From Pseudomonas mosselii (GTDB lineage Bacteria > Pseudomonadota > Gammaproteobacteria > Pseudomonadales > Pseudomonadaceae): a DNA stretch of 64,000 bases. Positions 1 through 8,826 of this stretch are shown here, in pieces. Both the position numbers and the translations under genes were made by a program. The stretch covers positions 5,673,501 through 5,737,500 of the forward strand of contig NZ_CP081966.1 in NCBI RefSeq assembly GCF_019823065.1, in the 5' to 3' direction. Positions within the stretch are counted from its first letter, which is position 1, and each line of letters opens with the position of its first letter. Under the pieces are notes generated by a model. That model ran no database searches, was not told the DNA's origin, and saw only the letters and a list, made by a program, of their open reading frames with translations.

Positions 1-489
1 ACCGGCCACCACTACAAGGGCCCGGCCGCCGTGCGCTACCCGCGCGGCACCGGCCCGAATGCACCGATCAGCGGCGACCTCGAGCCGCTGGAGATCGGCA
101 AGGGCGTGGTCCGTCGCCAGGGCGGCAAGGTCGCCCTGCTGGTGTTCGGCGTGCAACTGGCCGAGGCCCTGCAGGTGGCCGAGCAGATCGACGCCACCGT
201 GGTCGACATGCGTTTCGTCAAACCGCTGGACGAGGCCCTGGTACTGGAGATGGCCGCCAGCCATGAGCTGCTGGTGACCATCGAGGAGAACGCCATCATG
301 GGTGGCGCCGGCGCTGCCGTCGGCGAGTTCCTGGCCCGCGAGGGCGTGGTCAAGCCGCTGCTGCACCTGGGCCTGCCGGACATCTATGTCGAACATGCCA
401 AGCCTGCGCAGATGCTGGCTGAATGTGGGTTGGATGTGGCTGGTATACAGGCGGCCGTCACTGCCCGCATGACCAAGCTCGGCCTGTAA
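1..489 (+). CDS. dxs: 1-deoxy-D-xylulose-5-phosphate synthase, C-terminal part
   Basis: This is the last 162 residues of Dxs; the frame is open at base 1, so the N-terminal thiamine-diphosphate domains lie outside the window. The enzyme condenses pyruvate and glyceraldehyde 3-phosphate, the first step of the cytosolic MEP isoprenoid pathway, and also feeds thiamine and pyridoxal synthesis. The visible part starts just before the YPRGTGPN segment of the family and holds the transketolase C-terminal domain, including the stretch VTIEENAIMGGAGAAVGEF. It ends in TAA and is followed at once by a REP pair. The identification rests on recognised family segments and on the neighbouring genes. Confidence 0.95.
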   Translation, partial: TGHHYKGPAAVRYPRGTGPNAPISGDLEPLEIGKGVVRRQGGKVALLVFGVQLAEALQVAEQIDATVVDMRFVKPLDEALVLEMAASHELLVTIEENAIMGGAGAAVGEFLAREGVVKPLLHLGLPDIYVEHAKPAQMLAECGLDVAGIQAAVTARMTKLGL

Positions 490-492
490 AAA

Positions 493-564
493 CCGATCGC
501 GGGGCAAGCCCGCTCTCACGAGGCCTGTCTGGTCGTCGTGGGAGCGGGTTTGTCCCGCGATCGC
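493..564. repeat. REP pair (BIME) between dxs and the B12 receptor gene
   Basis: Two inverted REP units, about 494-520 and 537-564, read CGATCGCGGGGCAAGCCCGC and its near complement. The unit is the common Pseudomonas type and recurs at 19448, 25916, 29471 and 56131. It fills the whole dxs-btuB gap, leaving no room for a cobalamin riboswitch directly upstream of the receptor gene. Confidence 0.9.
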
Positions 565-577
565 AATGGAACTGCCC

Positions 578-2455
578 ATGAAGATCCGCGCCTTCTTCCT
601 GCTCTGCCTCCCCGCCAGCGCCCTGGCCGCCGAACCCTCCCGCGATGACGCCCTGAAGCTTCCCGACGTGCTGATCAGCGCCAGCCGCCAGGTCGAGTCA
701 CGCACCGCCACCAGCGCCGCCAACACAGTGTTCACCCGTGCCGATATCGACCGCCTGCAGCCGAGCGGTGTCACCGACCTGCTCGCCCGTGTCCCCGGCG
801 TGCAGGTTGCGCCCACCGGCGGTCGCGGCAGCCTGCCCGGGATCTTCATCCGCGGCACCAAGGCTGCCCAGACCCTGGTGCTGGTCGACGGCGTGCGCAT
901 CGCCAATGCCACCTCTGGCGACAGTGGCCTGCAGTTTCTCGACGTCGACCAGATCGAACGTGTGGAAGTGCTGCGCGGCTCGCGTTCGGCGGTCTACGGC
1001 AGCGACGCCATTGGTGGGGTAATCCAGATCTTCACCCGTCGTGGCGGCGCCCCGGGCCTGCAACCGCGCCTGCGCCTGGCCGCTGGCAGCAATCAGACCT
1101 GGCAACGCAGCCTGGGGCTATCGGGTGGCGACGACACGACCCGCTTCAACCTCGGCGCCAGCCTGGACGAGACCGCCGGCATCGATTCGACCGGGCCGTC
1201 GCATGCCAGCGATGGCGACCATGACGCCTATCGCAATCGCTCGCTCAACCTGAGCCTTAGCCATACCTTCAACGAGCGTTTCGAGGCGGGCTTGAATCTG
1301 CTCGACAGCCGTGGGCGCAGTGAATACGACAATCCGTATGGACGGCTGGATGAGGTCACCTGGCTGAGTTATCCACAGCAACCCTATACCGACTTCAGTG
1401 TCAGCAGTCTTGGCTCCTGGTTCGACGCCCAGCTCAACGACACCTGGCACTCCAGGCTGGAACTGGGCCACAGCGAAAACCGCGACGACAAACGCGACAA
1501 GCTCAGCGACCAGCGCTTCATCTACAACACCTACCGTGATCAGGTCACCTGGCAGAACGAGTTTGCCCTGGACGAGCGCAACCAGCTGATGCTGGGTGGC
1601 GACTGGTATCAGGACCGCTTCCACGGCACGGCGAACTTCAGCGAGGACAGCCGCTGGAACCGCGCCGCTTTCGCCCAGTACCGTTTCGCGGGGGAACGCT
1701 TCTCGAGCGAGCTCGGCGTGCGTCATGACCGCAACCAGCAGTACGGCGAGCAGAACACCTGGAATGCCAGCCTCACCGTCCCCTTAAATCCACGCAACGA
1801 TGTGCTGGTGTCCTACAGCGAGGGATTCCGTGCGCCGACCTTCAACGACCTGTATGACGTACAGTACGGCAACCCGGACCTGCGTCCCGAGCACTCGAAA
1901 AGCTACGAGCTGCAATGGCGCAGCCAACTGGCCAGCCATACCCGACTGGAGGCCTCGCTGTATCGCACCGACCTGCGCGACGCGATCAACTACGACCCCG
2001 CCCGCAGGCGCCCCGGCAATGTCGACAATGCACGCATCAACGGCCTGGAACTGTCGCTCATGCAGGAGTGGGCCGGCTGGACCTCTCAGTTGGGCCTGAG
2101 CATGATCGATCCGCGAGACCGTGAAACCGGCCAAACCTTGCAACGGCGCGCTCGGCGCACATTGAGCCTGGACCTGGACCGTCAGTTCGAACGCTTCAAC
2201 GTGGGCGCGAGCTGGCAAGCCGTCAGCGGCAGCTACGACGATCCATCCAACAACAATCGCATCGGTGGCTACGGACTACTCGGCCTGCGCGGCGGCATGG
2301 TCCTGACGGACGAGGTGAGGTTGGAGCTGAAGCTGGACAACCTGCTGGACAAGCAATACAGCCGTGCCCTGTACAGCTTCGACGGCAGCCAGTACGGCTA
2401 TCGTGAAGAAGGCCGCACCTGGCTGCTGAGCCTTACCTGGACCCCGACCCTTTAG
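578..2455 (+). CDS. btuB: TonB-dependent vitamin B12 receptor, BtuB-like
   Basis: A 625-residue outer-membrane receptor that would import cobalamin using TonB energy. I chose ATG at 578 because it gives a classic signal peptide (MKIRAFFLLCLPASALAA); an in-frame ATG at 566 adds four residues. Next come a TonB-box-like stretch (LPDVLISASR), a plug domain (ITDLL-type segment, GIFIRGT, VLVDGVRI, RVEVLRG) and a long barrel with FSEGFRAPTFNDLY and LDNLLDKQY motifs, ending in the aromatic-rich strand WLLSLTWTPTL. The length fits BtuB. The periplasmic B12-binding gene follows in convergent orientation and the two 3' ends overlap by 23 bases. Substrate assignment is by family and neighbour. Confidence 0.85.
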   Translation: MKIRAFFLLCLPASALAAEPSRDDALKLPDVLISASRQVESRTATSAANTVFTRADIDRLQPSGVTDLLARVPGVQVAPTGGRGSLPGIFIRGTKAAQTLVLVDGVRIANATSGDSGLQFLDVDQIERVEVLRGSRSAVYGSDAIGGVIQIFTRRGGAPGLQPRLRLAAGSNQTWQRSLGLSGGDDTTRFNLGASLDETAGIDSTGPSHASDGDHDAYRNRSLNLSLSHTFNERFEAGLNLLDSRGRSEYDNPYGRLDEVTWLSYPQQPYTDFSVSSLGSWFDAQLNDTWHSRLELGHSENRDDKRDKLSDQRFIYNTYRDQVTWQNEFALDERNQLMLGGDWYQDRFHGTANFSEDSRWNRAAFAQYRFAGERFSSELGVRHDRNQQYGEQNTWNASLTVPLNPRNDVLVSYSEGFRAPTFNDLYDVQYGNPDLRPEHSKSYELQWRSQLASHTRLEASLYRTDLRDAINYDPARRRPGNVDNARINGLELSLMQEWAGWTSQLGLSMIDPRDRETGQTLQRRARRTLSLDLDRQFERFNVGASWQAVSGSYDDPSNNNRIGGYGLLGLRGGMVLTDEVRLELKLDNLLDKQYSRALYSFDGSQYGYREEGRTWLLSLTWTPTL

Positions 2456-3245
2456 CCTCCAGCAGCGCGCACAACCGGGCGGTGGCCTCGATCATCTGCC
2501 CGCTGGGCCGCTCCAGGCCCTTGTCCGGTACCACCAGCAAGCCGTCCTCCTGCACGGCGCTCATCTGCGGCCAGCGACGCCAGCTGGCCAGCTGCGCCGC
2601 GTCACCCGCCAGGATCACCTCGGGATTGCGCAGCAGCACCGACTCCACGCTGACCTGTGGCGCGGGTTGGGTCAGGTCGTCGAACACATTGCGCGCCCCG
2701 CAGACGCGTAAGGCATCGCTGACCACCTGGCGCCCGCCCAGGGTGTACAGCGGATTGTCCCAGACCTGGTAGAACACCCGCAGCGGCGTGTCGCGCCGGT
2801 AGCGTTCCCGCAGCGCTTGTAGTCGCTCACGCAGGCCGGCGGCATAGGCATGGCCCCGCTCGTCCCGCCCAAGGCGCCGGGCGATGGCTTCGATCTGCTC
2901 GATCAACTGGTCGAGGTCGCCGGGCTCGCCGCTGAACGTGGCGATACCCAGGCGCTTGAGCTGGTCGCGCTGGGCCGGCGCGACACTGCCGGGCCAGAGC
3001 AGCAGCAGGTCAGGCTTGAGGCTGAGCAGGCGCTCCATGTCCAGCTGGCCATGGCGCCCGACCGAGGGCAGGGCCTGAAGGCTCGGCGGACGCTCACCCG
3101 CGTCCAGCACGCCCACCAATAGGTCGCCGGCCTCCAGTTCGAGGACGATCTCGGTCATCGACGGCGCCAGGCTGACCACCCGCGGCCCGGCCTCGGCCAG
3201 GGTACCGAGGCACAACACTGCGAGGGAGGCGAGAAACGCCCGCAT
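2433..3245 (-). CDS. btuF: periplasmic cobalamin-binding protein, BtuF-like
   Basis: A 270-residue class III periplasmic binding protein, likely carrying vitamin B12 to an inner-membrane ABC importer; no permease or ATPase is encoded beside it. The open frame extends upstream, but ATG at 3245 gives a signal peptide ([19 protein letters not shown]) and overlaps the preceding stop as TGATG, so translation is probably coupled. The family hallmark PRVVSLAPSMTEIVLELEAG follows the signal, then LLSLKPDLLLLW, a long connecting helix near residues 110-150, and VFDDLTQPAPQVSVESVLL. It is the last gene of a leftward group with the membrane protein at 3245 and ribA. BtuF function is inferred from fold and the adjacent receptor. 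Confidence 0.8.
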   Translation of the reverse strand: MRAFLASLAVLCLGTLAEAGPRVVSLAPSMTEIVLELEAGDLLVGVLDAGERPPSLQALPSVGRHGQLDMERLLSLKPDLLLLWPGSVAPAQRDQLKRLGIATFSGEPGDLDQLIEQIEAIARRLGRDERGHAYAAGLRERLQALRERYRRDTPLRVFYQVWDNPLYTLGGRQVVSDALRVCGARNVFDDLTQPAPQVSVESVLLRNPEVILAGDAAQLASWRRWPQMSAVQEDGLLVVPDKGLERPSGQMIEATARLCALLEAKGSGSR

Positions 3246-3664
3246 CAGCCGAGCTGGCGCGGGATACGGTAGAGGTACAGCACCACCAAGGTGGACAGGG
3301 CAAGGAGGATCTGCGGCACCGCCTCCAGCCCGACCAGCACCGACAGCGCCGCGACCCAGGCCGGGAAGCAGGCGAACAGCATGGCCAGGCGCCTGACCCG
3401 CGCCAGCTCGATCCAGGCACCGGGTTCGTCCGGCGAGCCCAACTGCTTGTCGGTGGCGATCAACGCCCGCTTGTAGGCGCCAAAGCGCGGCAGGCTGAGG
3501 AACATGGTCGCGGCTCCGGCGATGAACAAGGGCATGGCCAGCACCGGAATCAGCGGCTCTCCCCCGCCGAACGCCCAGGCCATTATCGGCAGTGGCATAA
3601 GGCCCACGGCCAGGTACTGCCACCAGGCCAGGGCCAGCCGGCGCTTCACCTCGCCTCGGGTCAC
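3245..3664 (-). CDS. small inner-membrane protein, function unknown
   Basis: A 139-residue protein with about four hydrophobic helices (roughly residues 14-32, 37-57, 95-112 and 115-132) and a basic N-terminus ([15 protein letters not shown]). I do not recognise a named family. It lies between ribA, with which it shares a 4-base ATGA overlap, and the BtuF-like gene, with which it shares TGATG, so the three are almost certainly cotranscribed and translationally coupled. The conserved position next to B12 uptake genes in Pseudomonas makes a role in transport possible, but nothing in the sequence proves it. Confidence 0.75.
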   Translation of the reverse strand: MTRGEVKRRLALAWWQYLAVGLMPLPIMAWAFGGGEPLIPVLAMPLFIAGAATMFLSLPRFGAYKRALIATDKQLGSPDEPGAWIELARVRRLAMLFACFPAWVAALSVLVGLEAVPQILLALSTLVVLYLYRIPRQLG

Positions 3665-4278
3665 GCCTGGGGCACCTCGCCCTGGTGCTTGTTGCCCATC
3701 ATGTGACCGAGCTTGTCGGCCTTGGTGGCCAGGTACAGACGGTTGTGCGGATTGTGACCGGTATGCAGCGGCACGCGCTCGGAGACCTTGATGTTCATGT
3801 CGGTCAGCGCCTTGACCTTGCGCGGGTTGTTGGTCATCAGACGCAGCGACTTAACACCCAGGTGCTCGAGCATCGGCAGGCACATGGCGTAGTCGCGCTG
3901 GTCAGCGGCGAAGCCCAGGCGCTCGTTGGCCTCGACGGTGTCGGCGCCGCCGTCCTGCAGTTCGTAGGCGCGGATCTTGTTCAGCAGGCCAATGCCACGG
4001 CCCTCCTGGCGCAGGTACAGCAGCACGCCACGGCCTTCGCGGGCGATGGCCTGCAACGCGGCTTCGAGCTGCGAGCCGCAGTCGCAGCGCTGGCTGAACA
4101 GCGCATCGCCGGTCAGGCACTCGGAATGCAGGCGCCCCAGCACCGGCTCGCCGTCCGCGATGTCACCCAGGCTGAGCACCACGTGCTCGCGGCCAGTGGC
4201 TTCGTCGAGGAAGCCATGCATGGTGAAGGTCGCAAAAGGAGTCGGGAGTTTAGAGGCGGCAACAAAGACGACGGGCAC
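3661..4278 (-). CDS. ribA: GTP cyclohydrolase II
   Basis: A 205-residue RibA that opens GTP to 2,5-diamino-6-ribosylamino-4-pyrimidinone 5'-phosphate, the first committed step of riboflavin synthesis. The zinc-binding and catalytic stretch is complete: [18 protein letters not shown] gives the three cysteines, and [20 protein letters not shown] and [10 protein letters not shown] follow at the expected spacing. It appears to be the only functional GTP cyclohydrolase II here, since the matching domain of RibBA (7717) has lost these residues. It is the first gene of a leftward group with 3245 and the BtuF-like gene, away from the main rib cluster. Confidence 0.97.
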   Translation of the reverse strand: MPVVFVAASKLPTPFATFTMHGFLDEATGREHVVLSLGDIADGEPVLGRLHSECLTGDALFSQRCDCGSQLEAALQAIAREGRGVLLYLRQEGRGIGLLNKIRAYELQDGGADTVEANERLGFAADQRDYAMCLPMLEHLGVKSLRLMTNNPRKVKALTDMNIKVSERVPLHTGHNPHNRLYLATKADKLGHMMGNKHQGEVPQA

Positions 4279-4422
4279 GTTGTGCTCCTGGGTAGTAGGA
4301 TTTTTCAGATCGGCCGATTGTATCAGCAGCCCGGCGCAGGTGCGCAGGAGGAATAGGGTGGCTTAAGATCGAAAAGTTCGATGCTTATGGTGTTGCTGAC
4401 GCCTGCTCTAACGCCCCGCTAC

Positions 4423-5160
4423 TCAGTGAGGCTGACTATCGCTGGTAAACGGATACGGCTGCTTCCAACGCTCGAAGATCGGCTTCAGCTCGCCACTACG
4501 GACCAGTTGCGCCATGCGCCGGTCGAACAGGTCACGCAGGGCCTCGCCCTGGGCACTGCGGGTGAAGGCCAGGTACAGCGGCAGCTCGGCGACGTGGGTG
4601 CTGCGAAAACGCTGGGGCTCGGGCGCCTGTCCGAGCACATATTCGACCTCGGTCTGCGCATCGACGTAGAAATCCACCCGGTCATGCTCAAGCATGGGCA
4701 GGATCCCTTCGCGGCGCTGGACCTCGCGGAAATTGTGCACGTTCGGCAGGTAGCTGGCGTAGTCATAGCCACGCACCCAGGCCAGGCGGTACTGGCCGAT
4801 GGTGTCCAGCGTCGGCTGCGGCTTGCCCGCCAGGCCCAGGGCATAGATATGGTCCATGTCGAAATGCCAGCGCGGATAGAGATTGTCGTCGTTCTCTTCC
4901 TTGTAGGAGCCGACCCAGGCATCGGCCTCGCCCCGCTTCACCAGGCCGACCGAGCGGCTGTACGGCGCGCTCAGTACCTTGACCTTGACGCCGGCCGGCT
5001 CGAACACCTTGCGCAGCACGTCCCAGGCCAGCCCGCTGCCATCGGCGTTGGTGTAGTCTAGCCACTCCTCGCTGACCAGGCGCACCTGCTGCTCCTGGGC
5101 CATGACACCGGGCACTGCGCAAAGCAGCACCCACGCCAGCAACACACTCCTCACGGCCAT
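4423..5160 (-). CDS. periplasmic solute-binding protein (amino-acid type)
   Basis: A 245-residue secreted binding protein of the bacterial extracellular solute-binding family 3. The frame is open further upstream, but ATG at 5160 has an AGGGAG ribosome site and gives a clear signal peptide (MAVRSVLLAWVLLCAVPGVMAQ). The mature part shows WLDYTNADGSGLAWDVLRKVF and VLSAPYSRSVGLVKRGEADAW-type segments typical of polar amino-acid binders. No transporter genes are adjacent, so this is an orphan component or a sensor-like protein. The ligand cannot be deduced. It follows pgpA leftward after a 16-base gap. Confidence 0.75.
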   Translation of the reverse strand: MAVRSVLLAWVLLCAVPGVMAQEQQVRLVSEEWLDYTNADGSGLAWDVLRKVFEPAGVKVKVLSAPYSRSVGLVKRGEADAWVGSYKEENDDNLYPRWHFDMDHIYALGLAGKPQPTLDTIGQYRLAWVRGYDYASYLPNVHNFREVQRREGILPMLEHDRVDFYVDAQTEVEYVLGQAPEPQRFRSTHVAELPLYLAFTRSAQGEALRDLFDRRMAQLVRSGELKPIFERWKQPYPFTSDSQPH

Positions 5161-5176
5161 CGCAACGCTCCCTGTA

Positions 5177-5680
5177 TCAGGCCACCGCCCACACCAGAAC
5201 CTGCATGCCCAACCAGGCGAACACGCCGGCCAGGATATCGTCGAGCATGATCCCGAACCCACCATGCACATGGCGATCGACCCAGCGGATCGGCCACGGC
5301 TTGAGGATGTCGAAGAAGCGGAACATCAGGAACCCCGCCAGCAGCCACTGCCAGCCTTCCGGCACCAGCCACAGGGTGATCCACATGCCGACGATCTCGT
5401 CCCAGACAATGCCCTCGTGATCGTGCACGCGCAAGTCGTTGGCCACCTTGCCGCACAGCCACACGCCGAACAGCATGCTGATGCCCAGCAGCAGCCAGTA
5501 GCCCCAGTCGGGCAGCATCTGCCACAGCGGGATGAACGGCAGCGCCACCAGCGAACCCCAGGTACCGGGGGCCTTGGGCAAAGTACCGGAGCCGAAGCCG
5601 AAGGCGATGAAGTGCCACGGGTTGCGCCAGACCGAAGGCGGAACGAACTCCGCAGGCACCTGGTTGGGGTGGTCGGTCAC
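5177..5680 (-). CDS. pgpA: phosphatidylglycerophosphatase A
   Basis: A 167-residue inner-membrane enzyme that removes the phosphate from phosphatidylglycerophosphate to make phosphatidylglycerol. The N-terminal stretch GFGSGTLPKAPGTWGSLVALP and the acidic WDEIVGMW motif are diagnostic, followed by FRFFDILKPWPIRWVDR and GIMLDDILAG. Three to four hydrophobic helices are visible. The start overlaps the thiL stop by four bases, the usual thiL-pgpA coupling in gammaproteobacteria. Confidence 0.95.
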   Translation of the reverse strand: MTDHPNQVPAEFVPPSVWRNPWHFIAFGFGSGTLPKAPGTWGSLVALPFIPLWQMLPDWGYWLLLGISMLFGVWLCGKVANDLRVHDHEGIVWDEIVGMWITLWLVPEGWQWLLAGFLMFRFFDILKPWPIRWVDRHVHGGFGIMLDDILAGVFAWLGMQVLVWAVA

Positions 5681-6633
5681 GGTGTCTCCCTGAAATGTTG
5701 ATAGCCCCGCTGTACGGGGGTGATGTCCAGGCCCTGCGGGTCACGCAGGGTCACGCCCTGCCCTTGCAGCACACGGCCGATGACGTGAACCTCGCGAGCC
5801 AGGGAGGTCAGTGCGCTTTCCGGCAGGGTGAAGGCCAGCACGTAGTCGTCGCCACCGGTGAGCGCCGCCTGCACTGCCGCCTCGTGCCCCAGGAAAGCCT
5901 GTAAAGGTGCGGACACGGGGACCAGCGCCAGGTTCACCTCCAGCGCAACGCCGGACGCCTTGGCGATATGCCCGCAGTCGGCCAGCAGGCCGTCGGAGAT
6001 ATCCAGTGCCGCCGTGGCCAGGCCGCGCAGGCGCTCGCCCAGTTGCAGCTGGGGCAAGGGCGACCAGTAGTGCTCCAGCAGCGGACCGGCCACCTCGGCA
6101 GCCGCCTCGCGCTCGCCCAGCACCAGCGGCAAGGCCCCCGCTGCGTTGCCCAAAAAACCGCCGACGCACAGCAGGTCGCCCGGCTGCGCGCCGCTGCGGC
6201 GCAGGGCCTGGCCCGCCGGTACCCGGCCGAACACGGTCACGGTGATGCTCAGCGGCCCACGGGTGGTGTCACCGCCGATCAAGGTCATGCGGCAACGGTG
6301 GGCCACGCGGCCGAGGCCATCGGCGAAGGCTGCCAGCCAGCCCGGGCCGAATTCGGGCAGGGTCAGAGCGAGGGTGAAGCCGATGGGCGTGGCGCCCATG
6401 GCCGCCAGGTCGCTGGCCGCCACAGCGAGCGAACGCTGGCCCAGCAGCAGCGGATCGCAGACGGTGGGGAAATGCACACCGGCCACAAGCGTGTCGGTGG
6501 AGATCGCCAGCTGCTCGCCGGCGGGCAGGTCCAGCAGGGCACAATCGTCGCCGATCCCCAGGGCCACGCCCTCGCCGCCCTGCGCACAAGGCGCGGCGGC
6601 GAAGTAGTGACGGATCAGCTCGAACTCACCCAT
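5677..6633 (-). CDS. thiL: thiamine-monophosphate kinase
   Basis: A 318-residue ThiL that phosphorylates thiamine monophosphate to thiamine pyrophosphate with ATP. Family marks are MGEFELIRHYF at the N-terminus, the metal and phosphate site GIGDDCALLD, ISTDTLVAGVHFP, and AMGATPIGFTLALTLP, then ALDISDGLLADCGHI and GGDDYVLAFT. Length is normal for the family. It sits between nusB (18-base gap) and pgpA (4-base overlap) in the leftward rib-nusB-thiL-pgpA run. Confidence 0.95.
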   Translation of the reverse strand: MGEFELIRHYFAAAPCAQGGEGVALGIGDDCALLDLPAGEQLAISTDTLVAGVHFPTVCDPLLLGQRSLAVAASDLAAMGATPIGFTLALTLPEFGPGWLAAFADGLGRVAHRCRMTLIGGDTTRGPLSITVTVFGRVPAGQALRRSGAQPGDLLCVGGFLGNAAGALPLVLGEREAAAEVAGPLLEHYWSPLPQLQLGERLRGLATAALDISDGLLADCGHIAKASGVALEVNLALVPVSAPLQAFLGHEAAVQAALTGGDDYVLAFTLPESALTSLAREVHVIGRVLQGQGVTLRDPQGLDITPVQRGYQHFRETP

Positions 6634-6651
6634 GGCTGGTCAGCGCCGCGA

Positions 6652-7152
6652 TCAGCGCTTGTTCGCCTTGACTTCCGCTTCACGCAGACGCGGAGCCAGC
6701 TTGTCCAGCACGCCGTTGACGAACTTGTGGCCGTCGGTGGCGCCGAAGACCTTGGCCAGTTCCACACCTTCGTTGATAACGACGCGGTACGGCACATCGA
6801 CGCGCATCATGAACTCCCAGGTGGACAGGCGCAGCACGGCCAGCTCGACCGGGTCGAGTTCTTCCAGCGGCGTGTCCAGGCAAGGCTTGAGCGCCTCGTC
6901 GATCTCGACCTTCTTCGCCGGGACCCCGTGCAGGATCTCGCGGAAGTAGGCGCCGTCGACATCGGAGAAATCGTTATCGACCCGGAACTGCGCTTCCACT
7001 TCGTTCAGCGAGTGCTTGGCCATGTGCCACTGGTAGAGCGCTTGCGTGGCGAGCTTGCGGGCTTCGCGACGCTTGGCGCTCTTCGAGGGCTTGCCGGCAT
7101 CCGCAGGTTTTGGATCGCGCGGGTTGAAACGATCGCTTTCGTCGCTAATCAC
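6652..7152 (-). CDS. nusB: transcription antitermination protein NusB
   Basis: A 166-residue NusB, which with NusE (S10) binds boxA RNA and promotes antitermination on rRNA operons. The all-helical domain is recognisable from [27 protein letters not shown] and the C-terminal [27 protein letters not shown] pattern. A basic, low-complexity N-terminal tail of about 25 residues precedes the domain. The start overlaps ribH by four bases, the conserved ribH-nusB pairing. Confidence 0.95.
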   Translation of the reverse strand: MISDESDRFNPRDPKPADAGKPSKSAKRREARKLATQALYQWHMAKHSLNEVEAQFRVDNDFSDVDGAYFREILHGVPAKKVEIDEALKPCLDTPLEELDPVELAVLRLSTWEFMMRVDVPYRVVINEGVELAKVFGATDGHKFVNGVLDKLAPRLREAEVKANKR

Positions 7153-7625
7153 TTGGCCTCCAACTGCGCCAGCAGACTGACCATTTCCAGGGCCGACAGG
7201 GCAGCTTCGGCACCTTTGTTGCCGGCCTTGGTGCCGGAACGCTCGATGGCCTGCTCGATGGAGTCAACGGTCAGGACGCCGAAGGCCACCGGAACACCGA
7301 ACTCCATGGACACCTGGGCCAGGCCCTTGGTGCACTCGCCCGCCACGTATTCGAAGTGCGGGGTACCGCCACGGATCACCGCGCCCAGGGCGATGATCGC
7401 GTCATAAGCACCCTGCTGGGCGACTTTCTGCGCTACCAGCGGGATTTCGAACGCGCCCGGGGCACGGATGATGGTGATGTCGCTTTCGCTGACGCCGTGG
7501 CGTACCAGGGCATCGACTGCACCGCTTACCAGGCTTTCGACGACGAAGCTGTTGAAGCGGCCAACCACCAAAGCATAGCGACCTTTGGGGGCGATGAAGG
7601 TACCTTCGATGGTCTTCAGGGTCAT
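7149..7625 (-). CDS. ribH: 6,7-dimethyl-8-ribityllumazine synthase
   Basis: A 158-residue lumazine synthase, the penultimate enzyme of riboflavin synthesis, condensing the ribityl-uracil with 3,4-dihydroxybutanone phosphate. Motifs are [42 protein letters not shown] and [15 protein letters not shown]. Length matches the icosahedral-type enzymes. It lies downstream of ribBA across a gap with a GC-rich hairpin and is coupled to nusB by a 4-base overlap. Confidence 0.97.
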   Translation of the reverse strand: MTLKTIEGTFIAPKGRYALVVGRFNSFVVESLVSGAVDALVRHGVSESDITIIRAPGAFEIPLVAQKVAQQGAYDAIIALGAVIRGGTPHFEYVAGECTKGLAQVSMEFGVPVAFGVLTVDSIEQAIERSGTKAGNKGAEAALSALEMVSLLAQLEAK

Positions 7626-7648
7626 TCCGGAGTTCTCATCTTCAAGAG

Positions 7649-7672
7649 CGAGGCCGCGCTGTGGCGGCCTCG
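7649..7672 (-). promoter_or_regulatory. GC-rich hairpin in the ribBA-ribH spacer
   Basis: A perfect 9-bp stem (CGAGGCCGC and its complement) with a 6-base loop sits in the 91-base gap between ribBA and ribH. There is no following U run on the leftward transcript, so it looks more like an mRNA processing or pausing element than a full terminator. No FMN riboswitch features are visible. Confidence 0.4.
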
Positions 7673-7716
7673 GGAGGGTTTTGACTCGAGTCTAGGGGCG
7701 ATCAGGCCGCCTCAAG

Positions 7717-8808
7717 TCACTCGGAGGGCACGTATTCTACAACTTCCAGATCGAATCCGGATATCGCATTGAACTTCATCGGCGAACTCATCAGGCGCAT
7801 CTTGCGCACACCGAGATCGCGCAGGATCTGCGAGCCGGCACCGACGGTGCTGTAAGTGGTCGGCGCCTTGGGCTGCGTATCGCCGGCGCTCTCGCGGATA
7901 TGCGCCAGCAACACGTCGCCGTCCAGCGGGTGGCCCAGCAGCAGCACCACGCCGCTGCCGGCCTCGGCCACGGCGCTCATGGCCGCGCGCAGGCTCCAGC
8001 GGCCCGGCTGCTTGACCATCAGCAGGTCGCGCAGCGGGTCCATGTTGTGCACCCTCACCAGGGTCGGCTCTTCGGCGCAGATCTTGCCCAGGGTCAGGGC
8101 CATGTGCACGTCGCCCTCCACCGCGTCGCGATAGGTGACCAGGTTGAACTGGCCCAGCTCGCTCTCGATCGGCTGTTCGGAGACGCGCTGCACGGTGCGC
8201 TCGTGGATCATGCGGTAGTGGATCAGGTCGGCGATGGTGCCGATCTTCAGGCCATGCTCGGCAGCGAACACTTCCAGTTCGGCGCGACGCGACATGGTGC
8301 CGTCGTCGTTCATCACCTCACAGATCACCCCGCTCGGCTCGAAACCGGCCATGCGCGCCAGGTCGCAAGCGGCCTCGGTGTGGCCGGCACGGGCCAGGGT
8401 GCCGCCGGGCTGGGCCATCAGCGGGAAGATGTGGCCGGGGCTGACGATGTCCTCGGCCTTGGCGTCCTTGGCGGCAGCGGCCTGCACGGTGCGAGCGCGG
8501 TCGGCGGCGGAGATGCCGGTGGTGACGCCTTCGGCGGCCTCGATCGACACGGTGAACTTGGTGCCGAAGCCCGAGCCGTTGCGCGGCGCCATCAGCGGCA
8601 GCTTCAGTGTTTCGCAGCGCTCGCGGGTCATCGGCATGCAGATCAGGCCACGGGCGTGCTTGGCCATGAAGTTGATGTGCTCGGGCAGGCAGCACTCGGC
8701 CGCCATGATGATGTCGCCTTCGTTCTCGCGGTCTTCGTCATCCATGAGGATGACCATTTTGCCCTGGCGGATGTCTTCGACCAGTTCTTCGATGCTGTTG
8801 AGCGCCAC
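7717..8808 (-). CDS. ribBA: 3,4-dihydroxy-2-butanone-4-phosphate synthase with degenerate GTP cyclohydrolase II domain
   Basis: A 363-residue two-domain protein. The N-terminal half is a complete RibB domain (MVILMDDEDRENEGDIIMAA, ARGLICMPMT, GHIFPLMAQPGGTLARAGHTEA) that turns ribulose 5-phosphate into 3,4-dihydroxybutanone phosphate. The C-terminal half aligns with GTP cyclohydrolase II but lacks the zinc cysteines: where RibA has HSECLTGD and RCDCG, this reads HNMDPLRDLLMVKQPGRWS. It is therefore unlikely to hydrolyse GTP, and a separate RibA is encoded at 3661. I chose GTG at 8808 because AGAAGGGGG lies just upstream; a TTG at 8826 is in frame without such a site. Confidence 0.93.
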   Translation of the reverse strand: MALNSIEELVEDIRQGKMVILMDDEDRENEGDIIMAAECCLPEHINFMAKHARGLICMPMTRERCETLKLPLMAPRNGSGFGTKFTVSIEAAEGVTTGISAADRARTVQAAAAKDAKAEDIVSPGHIFPLMAQPGGTLARAGHTEAACDLARMAGFEPSGVICEVMNDDGTMSRRAELEVFAAEHGLKIGTIADLIHYRMIHERTVQRVSEQPIESELGQFNLVTYRDAVEGDVHMALTLGKICAEEPTLVRVHNMDPLRDLLMVKQPGRWSLRAAMSAVAEAGSGVVLLLGHPLDGDVLLAHIRESAGDTQPKAPTTYSTVGAGSQILRDLGVRKMRLMSSPMKFNAISGFDLEVVEYVPSE

Positions 8809-8826
8809 GCGGCACCCCCTTCTCAA

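Noticed and set aside
5968..7407. Long + strand open frame of 479 codons opposite thiL, nusB and ribH
   Set aside because: It crosses three well-identified genes on the other strand and has typical shadow composition (Gln, Arg, Ala, Gly).
7626..7716. FMN riboswitch in the rib cluster
   Set aside because: The spacer is too short (91 bases) and contains only a simple hairpin; no multi-branched RFN-type structure is visible here or upstream of ribD.
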